64,000 bases of DNA, from the NCBI RefSeq assembly GCF_035046505.1, contig NC_089822.1, positions 98,464,659 to 98,528,658 on the forward strand, written 5' to 3'. The translations under genes and the position numbers were made by a program. Of this stretch, positions 56,901 to 64,000 are shown piece by piece; position 1 is the first letter of the stretch; each line of letters starts with the position of its first letter. Source of the DNA: Tiliqua scincoides (Eukaryota; Chordata; Lepidosauria; Squamata; Scincidae). The notes beneath the pieces are model-generated. The model ran no database searches. It saw nothing but the letters and a program-made list of their open reading frames with translations, and had not been told where the DNA came from.

Positions 56901-59900
56901 GCTACCACAGCACCTTGAAGTCTGCTACTCTCTTGGAGCAATTGTTAAGGGAAGAACAACCAGGGTGACCAGATTTCATGGAGGACAGAATGCTTATACC
57001 TTTAACCATTGGATCAAGTGAGAATGTTGGCAGGTGCAGCTTATTATTAATTAATTACCCCATCTGTCTCCCGGAGGGACTCATAGCAGCTTACAACAAA
57101 GGTTAAAAACATAAATTAAAAAACATATTTGCAACACATCATTAAAAATAGTAGTCAAATAAAAGTGTTAAAGGGCATAGAGCAGCAGCTTATAAAAGGA
57201 TCAGGACTGTAACCAGGTGTTAAAAAGATATAAAAAGATGTTTAAAAGGCCAAGAACTCAGCAGGCTTGTCTAAACAGAAGAGTCTTCAGGCCTCACTGG
57301 AAAATTTCAAGAGAGGGAGCAGTTCTTAAGTCAAGGGGGAGGGAATTCCATAGCTTTTTAAACCCTTCCATGTTAAGCTGCACCTGCCAGAATTCCCTCT
57401 TCTACACAATGGTTAAAGGTATAGGCACTCTGTCCTCCATTGTAACTAGTTAACCTGAGAACAACTACATTGTGACACTGAATGAATGTTATAATCCATT
57501 GATATAGGAAACATCTTGGGCCATGAGGATTGCAGGCAAAGTGGTCATTGAGGAGAAAGCAGTGGCTGAGGTTGATCAACTCTGAAAACAGATAGAGGGA
57601 GTTTAGCTCTTCCATAGCCATATGAATTGGAAGGTCTTAAAAATCAGCAGGAAGTTGGAAGATTATAGTCCATAGTGTGGGTGGAAGCACCATCAGCTGG
57701 TCAAAGTTTCTCCATTCTTCACTAGCTGATGATGTCATAATTGGGTGATGATGCATCATGAGATCCAGCCTGTAATGTAGTTGGGGAAGCGGTGGCAGGG
57801 TGGTTTAAAAGGAGAGAAGGAAGGCTCAGTGGGGGAAGAGAGAGGGATGGAGATGGGGGCTAAGATGAGGGGAGTGGAATAGAAGATAAGTCAGAGATCA
57901 AAGAATAGAGAAATACCCTGGGGAAAGAGGAGGGTAAGAGGGCCTGGAGGCAGCAGGATGGAGATAAGTAGACAAGGAAAAGGAGGAGACAGTGAAGGAA
58001 GGGGAAACTATAAAAAGGGGGAAGGAGAAATAGGAGGAAACAGTTGGGAAAGCCCCAAGAGCCAAAGGTCCCTTACTGATAGCACCCAGAGGCTGGCCAT
58101 AAGCCAACCCCCCCCAACCTTCACCCCTGGGGGTGGCAAGAGACTATTAAGGGAAGTGGAAGCAGGACCTCAGGATGGAGAAGAGCATCATTTTAAGTCC
58201 AGATAGAGAGGTCCATTCCTGAATGCTGATAAATGGTGAGACTCAGTGGTTATCCTTCAGACAGTCATCCTTAATGTAAGTAAGATCCCCTTCCTCATTC
58301 CTTTCTGTAAATACCCCCTCAATAAACCCCCTATACTGGCATTAATTCTGGGTCTTCTTCTCAATTTGTGCCTCATTCCCCACACCCTGTGATGCTGAGC
58401 TCACCCCCCATGGGATGAGCAGGCAAGCAGTCCAACACTCAGAAGGCATAGTGGGTGCAAAGGAGAATGCAGGAGAAGATGAGGTATGATAAATATAAAT
58501 GCCACAGCCAGCAACATAGCTGTTGGCAAACAGAATAGACTGAAGGGTCAGCTAGGAATGGCAGTAACCAGAAGTGACAGCTGCCCCATGTTAAATCATA
58601 AGCTTGGAGAAAACTCTCGCACCCATTCCTGCATACCACAGGTTTCAAGTAGGCAAAATGCGTTTCTTCATAAGCTCAGATACTCTGGCCCAATGCAGTC
58701 CTGGCATTGCCCAGTGGTAAGATAAGCCCTAGTCAGGTCATTGGGAACACCACATGTGTTTTCCCCGCCTCCCTACTTCATTCTTACATCAGCATCTCCT
58801 CCATATATCAATACTGTAACTATAGTCAATATTACGACTGCACTGGTGAAGGCTGACCAGAGCAACCCAAATCACAGCCTGCAACCTCTTTTAATGATGG
58901 TGGCAAACTGCAGTTTGGCACAAACCATCAGTGAAAACACCAGTGCAAATATAATGCTAACAATTATTATCTCCATAATGAAGAGGGAAGGCCCATTCAA
59001 GATGGGAGGAGGGGGAAGAGGAGCATATACAAGTCTATGGGCGTAAACAACTTCCAATTCCTTGAGCACTGTTAGACTACGTTATTTCTGCACTAGGCGC
59101 CTCTAATCTAAATAATATCCATACCTGTAGAAGGCTAAGACACTGAACATGTAAATGAGACACGTGAGAGAGGAAATCACAATGGTGGCAATCCAAACAC
59201 CTGTGGAATAAATAGTTGTCGTCTTTATTCAGAGACATTTCCTTCTAGTCCCCATCACATCATTTGGACAGTACATTATTTTAATTTTGTGTCAGAACAT
59301 ATTAACTTCCCTACATACTCCAGAAACATGGTTCAAAGTTTTTTTTTTCATATATGAGAATGGCAAACATTAACCTCCTATATATTTCCACTGCCCTGTC
59401 ACTCTGAAACTCTGTGGGCGCTCATATTCAACAACTGAATCATGCAGGTGATACTGAACTAGAAAAGCTTGTTTCTTCAGTGTTAATAGCTCAGGGAAGA
59501 TGTCAAGGCCAAAACAAAGGCTGTTAAGATCTGCTTATATTGTTACAGACCTTGAGATCTGACCAGGCTAAGCTGGTGGAGTTTTTGTCACAACATTCAA
59601 AGAGAAAAGTTGCCCTTTAGGACATGGAAACCCTCCTCAAAGCAACAGCATCCTGTGACTGAAAGTGGGGGGGGGGGGAGAAGATTTTCCCAATGTGTGC
59701 ACCGCAGGAGAGCTAGAGGGGAGCAGGAGGTCTGGTCTAGAGGGTAGAGCCTCCATTTGCCTGAAGATAACAACTGCAGGTCGTCAGTTCGAGGCCACCG
59801 GCACTGTGAATGATGAGACCTTGAAGCAGCTGACAAGCTGAGCCGAGTTATTCCACCTGCTCTTTGGTGTGAGCGAAGAAGAAGCGTCTTGGCTGCCCTC

Positions 59901-62398
59901 CATGTGAGAGATGAAGGAGCTGCTTATCAGCTTGCGTGGGAGGAAACTGGAGGCCAGAATGTGATACCAGATCAAAAAGATCCATCTGAAATGTTGTGGT
60001 TCTTGAAAGATAGAACCTTTCTTCAATTGTAAAAATTCCTACCGGGATTTAGAACAGCCTGCCTATGTAAACCACCTTGAATAAAGTCTGAGGAGAAATC
60101 TGATGACCAAGAAAGGTGGTATATAAATACATGTATTATTATCATTATGTTGCTTTTGTGTCGGCCCCTTGAGCTACTATTTTTAGAAGGCTACAAGGTT
60201 GTGTTCATAGAAGGCTCTACATGAAGCCCATCTCTTCGGAGGCTACAAATAATTCAGCTAAAGTTGAGGGGAGTCAAGGGTTTAGGCTGGTGAGTTTAGG
60301 CTGGTGAGTTCTTGAAGAGTTTCCTACCTTTCCCTCCATTATTCAAGCTCTATTCATGACCTGAGCAATATGCTCTGGTCATGAATGAGAGACCAGATTT
60401 CTTGACAGGCTAAATGACTGTGCCTTAGAGCAGCTAGTCATGAAGCCGGCCAGAAAACACATCACTCTGTATTTAACATTGTGTGGTACTCAGGACCTGG
60501 TTAGGGATGCAAATGTTACTGAGCCATTGGGGAACAGCAGTCATGCTGCAATCTGTGTTGCCATGCATGTCAGGGGAAGAGTGCCAACCAAATCTGACAC
60601 AAAAACCCTTGACTTCCGGAGGGTGAACTTCCTTCAAATGAAGAGACTAGTTAGAAAGAACTTGGAAGGGAAGGTTAAAAGAAGATAGTCTCTCCAGAGT
60701 GCATGGAGACTGTTTAAAACAGTGGTTCCCAACCTTTAGGAGCTCAGGGACCACGAAGGCAAAATTTGGAGACAGCGAGGACCACTTGCAACCCCTCCAG
60801 CCCCAAACACAAAAAATACAATTAAATTCATAATACGTAACATAATAAAGAAGAGACGTGTGAAGGAAGCACCAGCTCAGAGAGAAATCTCAGAATGGCT
60901 CTGCACGTGGTCTCAGGAAGAAAAGCCCTTTTGGCATGCACTGTGAGGTCTTTAGGGGGGGAAAGAATCTCTCTTCACTTCCTGTTCTAATTGCTGTCAT
61001 GCTCTAGCTGTGGACTACTTTGGTTGGGGCTAGGAATGCGTGAGCGAGCCTACAGGTAGGTATAGCCAAGGAGAACAGCAGCGGGCTATAGCCACAAAAC
61101 AACTGCCCACTCTCCCATCTGCCATTAGTCTGTGGAACTCCTTGCCCCAGGATGTGGTGATGGTGTCTGGACTAGATGTCTTTAAAAGGGGAATTGGAGA
61201 AATTTCTGGAGAAGTCCATCACAGCCACTGTGTGATTAACAGCCCAATCCTATGCATGTCTACTCAGAAGTAAGTCCCATTATGGTTAATGGGGCTTACT
61301 CCCAGGTAAGTGTGCATAGGACTGCACAGACTGCAATCTGAGGAGATGAGGGAACTGGTCAAGTGTGGGGTGGGGGAAGGCTCCCCTGTGGACAAAGCTG
61401 CTGCTGCTCTCCTCACAGGAGTCACACCTGCTGCTACAGTGGTGCCTCTTCTGCAACTCCTGGGATCACTTCTCCCCAGGTAGGCAGCTTGCAGCAAGCC
61501 AGTGGAGGTGCTGCCTCTTCCCCTCTCCAAAAGGGGTGCAAAAATCTGGTTGCCTCTGTGGCTCCACCCCTGGGAGTTAGAAGAACACATCCAGGGGGCC
61601 CAATCCTGCCAACTTGGGGGAGGGGGTACCAGGGCTGGGGCTCAAGCATACCCTTTCTCCCCTCTCCTGCTGCCACACCACCTCCAACTCCCTTCCTCCA
61701 TGTTCCCTGACCAGCTGGAGTCCCGACTCCCAGGGAAACCACATCCAGAACCTGGAGGCCACCCCCCAGCCAGAGATGCCTTTGGAAGCCTGCTTCTCCC
61801 CCCATCTCCTCTTTACTTCCATTCCTCCTCCTCAGCCCCTCCCCAGGCTGCCAGGTCTCACCTGAAGGCTCTGGGACAAGAAATGAAGGTAGCAGATGGC
61901 AGGGCACCTCTTCTCTGGATGCTGCAAAACCAGGAGGCTGCACAAACCCTCACAAGCGCTCGCACCTTACAAGGCACCTGTGCTTCACTTTTTTGCTTGT
62001 CTGGGCACTCACGCACAAGGAGGGAGGGAGTTGGAGGCTGCAGGGGGGGCAGGTAGGCAGGCAGGCAGGGAAGAAATGCTATGCTCTGATTGGTTGCTGG
62101 CACTGCAGAGGCTTTTTTTCTTCCTGGAAAGCATGGAACTTTTTTTTCCCTTTCTTTTCACCAGACCACCAGACCAGACCACCAGGAAGTGGTTGTGGTT
62201 TCTTTCACCAGACCACCTTGGAAGGGTTCTACGGACCACCTGTGGTCCATGGACCACAGATTGGGAACCCTAGAGAGGAAATGGGGTGGAGGGTTTCCAA
62301 GGCAATTGAAAATGGTATGTGGGGAAAACAGAATGCCTTCTTTCATTCGATTTCCCTCATTCATTTTTTTCTTGGTGACACCAAAGGAGGAAGAAAAA

Positions 62399-62442
<44 letters not shown>

Positions 62443-63038
62443 TTTAGTGTGTGAGACTTATTTAAAAAATGCATGCATACATTTGTGCTTGAAAGAGGAA
62501 AGGGTGCCCTACAGCTTGGTCCACTGGCAAGCAATATAACACTTTTGTTCGGGTGCAGGTTGAGTATCCCTTATCCGGACCACTTGGGACAGGTATCTGG
62601 ATTTCAGATTTGTCAGAACTTCAGAATAGTCTGAATTTCGGATGCTCAGATAAGGAAGGGGTAATCTACCTGTACTACATTGCTAAAAGATTTTCCACTT
62701 CTGATCTTGAAGCTAACAAGATCACCTTTTCAAATTTTGGGTGATCTAGCAAAGGAATATGTACCACCAGAAGGAGGCACCAACTTCAATGTCATACAAA
62801 GCAAGAAAGCCACATATTTCCTGATGCCAATCCACACCCAATAACGCTCATCAAAATTATGTTAGAATTATATTGTGTCTGTACCTTGTGTGACATCAAC
62901 AAATTCTTGTAAAGTATCAAGAGCAATCTTCTCTTCCAGTGATACGTTCTGATACTGAAAAAGTTCACTCAGGTAGGACACCCCTTTTCTGCCCAGTTGT
63001 AAAATTAAGTTGGAAATAATATATTCAAACATAATGAA
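47782..63038 (-). CDS. STRA6-family retinol/RBP receptor-like protein, copy B (3' part)
   Basis: Exons from 5' to 3' inside the window: 63038-62885, 59200-59125, 56518-56437, 53793-53745, 53648-53531, 52528-52409, 50796-50633, 50430-50269, a proposed 22-nt exon 48266-48245, and 47920-47782 with the stop. The first seven have exactly the same lengths as their copy A counterparts (154, 76, 82, 49, 118, 120, 164 nt), with all splice sites present and no stop, so both genes look functional. Upstream exons must lie beyond position 64000. The extracellular loop keeps the SYL triplet found in human STRA6 (VSYLLAGFG), while copy A does not. The tail [20 protein letters not shown] matches STRA6's RARWGLAYTLLHNP. 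Role by family: retinol uptake from RBP4 at the plasma membrane. Whether it is a STRA6 or an RBPR2 lineage gene is undecided. Confidence 0.85.
48245..48266 (-). CDS. Proposed 22-nt microexon of STRA6-like B
   Basis: Acceptor gagttctacag, donor GTGAAG. Length 22 is what is needed to join phase 1 (50269) to phase 2 (47920), giving TAQIADECR before VSERART. It rests on splice sites and phase only. Confidence 0.35.
48457..48875 (-). mobile_element. hAT MITE (caggggtg family), copy 2
   Basis: Begins caggggtgtccaaacatt, ends ggtttgggcacccctg; duplication TCCTAGAA / TCCTACAA (7 of 8). Confidence 0.9.
49268..49664. mobile_element. Unclassified DNA element (tatccacagggg family)
   Basis: Begins ttcattatctgcgggttcc, ends atggaacccctgcaggtaaa; inverted-repeat-like ends and an internal palindrome around tgcccttataaggc. 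See 33606 and 63690. Confidence 0.6.
49694..49787. mobile_element. ~96-bp palindromic MITE copy
   Basis: gtgcaatcctatgcatatc to gtataggatttcagcc. Confidence 0.65.
49790..49883. mobile_element. Second ~96-bp MITE copy, adjacent
   Basis: ataggctgcaattctaaac to gtaggattgcattgt; lies directly beside the previous copy. Confidence 0.6.
50072..50160 (-). mobile_element. L2-type 3' tail fragment
   Basis: Plus strand tttttatcctgcctctcccc and gctcaaggcagctaacat: reverse complement of an L2-like 3' end. Confidence 0.6.
50269..50430 (-). CDS. STRA6-like B exon, C-terminal part
   Basis: Acceptor tttgcctgcag, donor GTAAAC. Encodes [35 protein letters not shown]; then a basic, Ser-rich tail. Phase 1 out. 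Confidence 0.85.
50633..50796 (-). CDS. STRA6-like B exon, last transmembrane helix
   Basis: Acceptor tcttttgcag, donor GTAAGT. Encodes YQIFTYFLFFFTVVVGLTSC, GAWLIGRLDKSVMPKGYESC. 32 of 55 residues match copy A. No transposon at this acceptor, unlike copy A. Confidence 0.88.
51002..51074. mobile_element. 73-bp TTAA-flanked palindromic MITE
   Basis: After TTAA begins gccatttctgcccaacattg; right end decayed (gggccgggcaaaaatt). Confidence 0.65.
52409..52528 (-). CDS. STRA6-like B exon, transmembrane helix
   Basis: Acceptor tttccttttcag, donor GTTAGT. Encodes LSLVIIMAIKQLQVFMAGWL and KPLALDNW. Confidence 0.84.
52945..53017. mobile_element. 73-bp TTAA-flanked palindromic MITE, intact
   Basis: TTAA at 52941-52944 and 53018-53021. 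Begins gccatttctgcctaac, ends ctaggcagaaatggg. piggyBac elements insert at TTAA and duplicate it. Confidence 0.8.
53025..53092. mobile_element. Partial ~96-bp palindromic MITE
   Basis: Begins cagtgcaatcctaagtatg; contains gtggggcttactta; right end missing. Confidence 0.45.
53531..53648 (-). CDS. STRA6-like B exon, transmembrane helix
   Basis: Acceptor tttttcctag, donor GTAAGT. Encodes YLIIHLVQFVAGMVLMYLVI then LPMKHGKWMELLDKWGTV. Confidence 0.85.
53745..53793 (-). CDS. STRA6-like B 49-nt exon
   Basis: Acceptor tacactgacag, donor GTAAGT. Encodes VALGRYISWQIAYIIWG. Confidence 0.83.
53979..54443 (-). mobile_element. hAT MITE (caggggtg family), copy 3
   Basis: Begins caggggtgtccaaagttt, ends ggtttgggcacccctg; perfect duplication GTTTAGAG on both sides. 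Confidence 0.92.
54897..55255. mobile_element. hAT MITE with different interior
   Basis: Ends cagtgtttctcaacgt and ggttgagaaacactg; duplication TTCTATAC / TTATATAC (7 of 8). The interior does not match the 32363 family. Confidence 0.85.
55505..55800. mobile_element. GC-rich element related to 25823-26659
   Basis: Shares ttgccctggggcaggcccc-type centre, cagcgctagctaaatc and gcttgcactgcaccccac-type segments; boundaries unclear. Confidence 0.4.
55998..56194. mobile_element. Palindromic MITE with TAA duplication
   Basis: Begins gggcgcaatcctaacccc, ends ggggttaggattgcaccc; TAA on both sides. Slightly longer than the ~178-bp norm. Confidence 0.86.
56437..56518 (-). CDS. STRA6-like B exon, cytoplasmic loop
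   Basis: Acceptor cttccttag, donor GTGAGT. Encodes KHMKLLQTGKRNLLLQEDAM then VSSSQSV; the SSSQSV end is identical in copy A. Confidence 0.82.
56962..57450. mobile_element. hAT-like MITE split by an L2 fragment
   Basis: Left gaccagatttcatggaggac, with taacctttaaccat-like and ggcaggtgcagctta segments; right arm gctgcacctgcc, caatggttaaaggtat and actctgtcctccattg mirror it. The L2 piece lies between the arms. Confidence 0.65.
57037..57353 (-). mobile_element. L2 LINE 3' fragment nested in the MITE
   Basis: Plus strand ccggagggactcatagcagc, gtctaaacagaagagtcttc and gagggaattccatagc match 12629-12955 of the other L2 copy. Confidence 0.82.
57745..58390 (+). other. Purine-rich segment with poly(A) signal, possible LTR fossil
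   Basis: A tttaaaa box near 57805, long AG-rich tract, then AATAAA at 58321-58326 and a T-rich end. Resembles an LTR in layout, but matching ends and flanking duplication were not found. ORFs here are low-complexity. Confidence 0.25.
59125..59200 (-). CDS. STRA6-like B exon, transmembrane helix
   Basis: Acceptor ttattccacag, donor GTATGG. Encodes GVWIATIVISSLTCLIYMFS then VLAFYR. Confidence 0.86.
59729..60148 (+). mobile_element. tRNA-headed SINE with L2-type tail, copy 2
   Basis: Head gtctagagggtagagcctcc and caggtcgtcagttcgaggcc (A and B boxes), body ending gcctatgtaaaccaccttg, tail ggtatataaatacatgtatt plus a TTA repeat. Same structure as 12221-12628. Confidence 0.78.
60380..60720 (+). 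mobile_element. CR1 endonuclease-region fragment
   Basis: Matches 3780-4110 of the main CR1 (gagaccagatttcttgac, ggggaacagcagtcatgc). Still open for 82 codons at 60440-60688. Cut at 60720 by the hAT-like terminus. Confidence 0.87.
61122..61233 (+). mobile_element. CR1 fragment (equivalent to 5985-6095)
   Basis: Matches attagtctgtggaactcctt through aaaaggggaattgg and gaagtccatcacag. Confidence 0.85.
61237..61330. mobile_element. ~96-bp palindromic MITE copy
   Basis: aacagcccaatcctatgc to catagga ctgcac; core cagaagtaagtcccatt. Confidence 0.72.
62399..62443 (+). repeat. (GT)n(GA)n microsatellite
   Basis: About 18 bases of GT repeat followed by about 26 bases of GA repeat. Confidence 0.95.
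62553..62745 (+). mobile_element. Tigger-like (TcMar) MITE fragment
   Basis: caggttgagtatcccttatc and tctggatttcagatttg-type segments match the known mammalian MER6/Tigger end motif. The opposite terminus is not recognised. Confidence 0.6.
62885..63038 (-). CDS. STRA6-like B exon, RBP-loop region
   Basis: Acceptor cttgttctccag, donor GTACAGAC. Encodes FIMFEYIISNLILQLGRKGV, SYLSELF and an N-V-S sequon at exon residue 31, the same residue as the copy A sequon. 154 nt. Confidence 0.85.
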
Positions 63039-63162
63039 CTGGAGAACAAGTGGAGACAAAAGCATCTGTGGGTTTGAATAGCTCAAAAGCATGGGACAAG
63101 ATAACACAGTATATTAAAATATTCATATATAAAGAAAGAGAGATGTATACATTTGTCTAGAA

Positions 63163-63522
63163 CAGTGGTTCTCACACATTTAGCACAGAGACCCACTCTT
63201 TAGAATGAGAATCTGTCAGGATCCTCTGGAAGTGATGTCATGATTGGAAGTGACATCATCAAGCAGGAAAATTTTTGCAATTCTAGGCTGCAATCCTACC
63301 CATGCTTACCCAGGAGTAAGTCCCACATTATCATTGTTAAAAGAATATACACAGTAGCTTGTTAAAAGCACAGGTCTGTAACATTTCCCCAAATTCAGTC
63401 ACATACCATGGTAGCATTAAGTCTAATAAATTAAAAATCAAATATTGAAATGAATGGGGACCCACCTGGCATGGGCTCATGACCCACCTAGTTGGTCCCA
63501 ACACACAATTTGAGAAACAGTG
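63163..63522. mobile_element. hAT MITE (cagtgtttctcaaac family), reversed copy
   Basis: Begins cagtggttctcacac, ends aatttgagaaacagtg; flanks GTCTAGAA / GACTAGAT (6 of 8). Interior matches 32363-32721 in reverse. Confidence 0.85.
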
Positions 63523-63689
63523 GACTAGATGGAATTGATATTTATACAAAAGTCACAGTCTGATAACACCTTTATTAGGACTTACCAAAATGACACAAAT
63601 GTCTGAGCAGCAAACTTAAAATAATTTGTCAGGTTGAATGGCAAAGCAATCAAAAAGTAGGAATGGCAGCAAAATCTAAAAAGATGGTG

Positions 63690-64000
63690 TGCCATCTTAT
63701 CTGTGGATAAGAGGTTCCAGAATGGAACACCCCCACCCACCCCCACCCCCCGCAGATACAGGCAAATGCCCATTCCTATGGCCTGGAGCCTCTGGAGGCG
63801 AGGGAAGCCTAGCTTCTCTCCCCTTCATTTCTGTGCTCAAAACATGTGACTTCTGGTTTCACAGAGAAACCAGAAGTGTCGTTTTTAATGCCTTATAAGG
63901 CATTGGGGGGCCTAGGGAAGCTGGAGGGCTATACAGTTCATATCCCTCTACTGAATACTATAATGCAAGATACTATGGAATCGTCTAACACAGTGGTTTT
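63690..64000. mobile_element. Unclassified DNA element, runs off the window end
   Basis: ccatcttatctgtggataag start, ccgcagatacaggcaaatg, palindrome aatgccttataaggcatt; same family as 33606 and 49268. Confidence 0.5.

Larger units (their letters stand above)
60721..62272. mobile_element. Candidate 1.55-kb hAT-like element with nested repeats
   Basis: Left end cagtggttcccaacct, right end ggaccacagattgggaaccc. The expected 8-bp duplication is not visible, so the two ends may belong to different elements. The interior holds a CR1 piece, a MITE and a GC-rich stretch (61340-62090) with overlapping ORFs but no known domain. Confidence 0.45.

Noticed and set aside
61340-62090. Overlapping ORFs of up to 184 codons on both strands
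   Set aside because: GC-rich sequence gives long chance ORFs; no conserved motif, splice context or start signal was seen, and frames on opposite strands overlap.
63570-63610. Possible upstream exon of STRA6-like B
   Set aside because: A GTAAGT-like donor is present on the minus strand, but the adjoining translation does not match the expected STRA6 segment and overlaps repeat flank.

Overview
The window is nuclear DNA of a vertebrate, most likely a squamate reptile (lizard). It has interrupted vertebrate genes with GT-AG introns, CR1 and L2 LINEs, tRNA-headed SINEs, a MIR-like CORE-SINE and many short non-autonomous DNA transposons. The squamate assignment is inferred from the repeats; no species can be named.

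Three host genes are readable, all on the minus strand. (1) 9293-12193 is a perilipin gene closest to PLIN3: five exons, 309 codons, with the two exons that normally encode the central 11-mer repeats missing and the frame kept. (2) 17440-39746 is a STRA6-family gene (STRA6/RBPR2-like retinol or RBP4 receptor) with 17 recognised coding exons; the extreme N-terminus and one short C-terminal exon are not placed. (3) 47782-63038 is the 3' part of a second STRA6-family gene whose 5' exons lie beyond position 64000. Copies A and B are head-to-tail tandem duplicates. Seven of the compared internal exons have identical lengths, but the proteins are clearly diverged (32 of 55 residues identical in one exon), so the duplication is old.

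By region: 1-1970 holds old repeat fragments; 1975-6297 is a nearly full-length CR1 LINE (ORF1 esterase, ORF2 endonuclease and reverse transcriptase); 6298-9292 is the 3' flank of the perilipin gene; 9293-12193 is the perilipin gene; 12194-17439 is intergenic (SINE, L2, MITEs, a large TC/AC microsatellite); 17440-39746 is STRA6-like copy A with repeat-rich introns; 39747-47781 is the spacer between the copies (hAT elements, CR1 pieces, a candidate solo LTR); 47782-63038 is copy B; 63039-64000 is copy B intron with an hAT MITE and part of a DNA element.

Most remaining sequence belongs to a few short DNA-transposon families: a ~178-bp palindrome with 3-bp (mostly TTA/TAA) duplications, a ~96-bp palindrome, a 73-bp palindrome flanked by TTAA, and several hAT-type elements with 8-bp duplications. 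Elements are nested up to three deep.

Functionally, STRA6-family proteins move retinol across the plasma membrane and perilipins coat lipid droplets, where retinyl esters can be stored. Co-regulation of these neighbours is not shown by the sequence.
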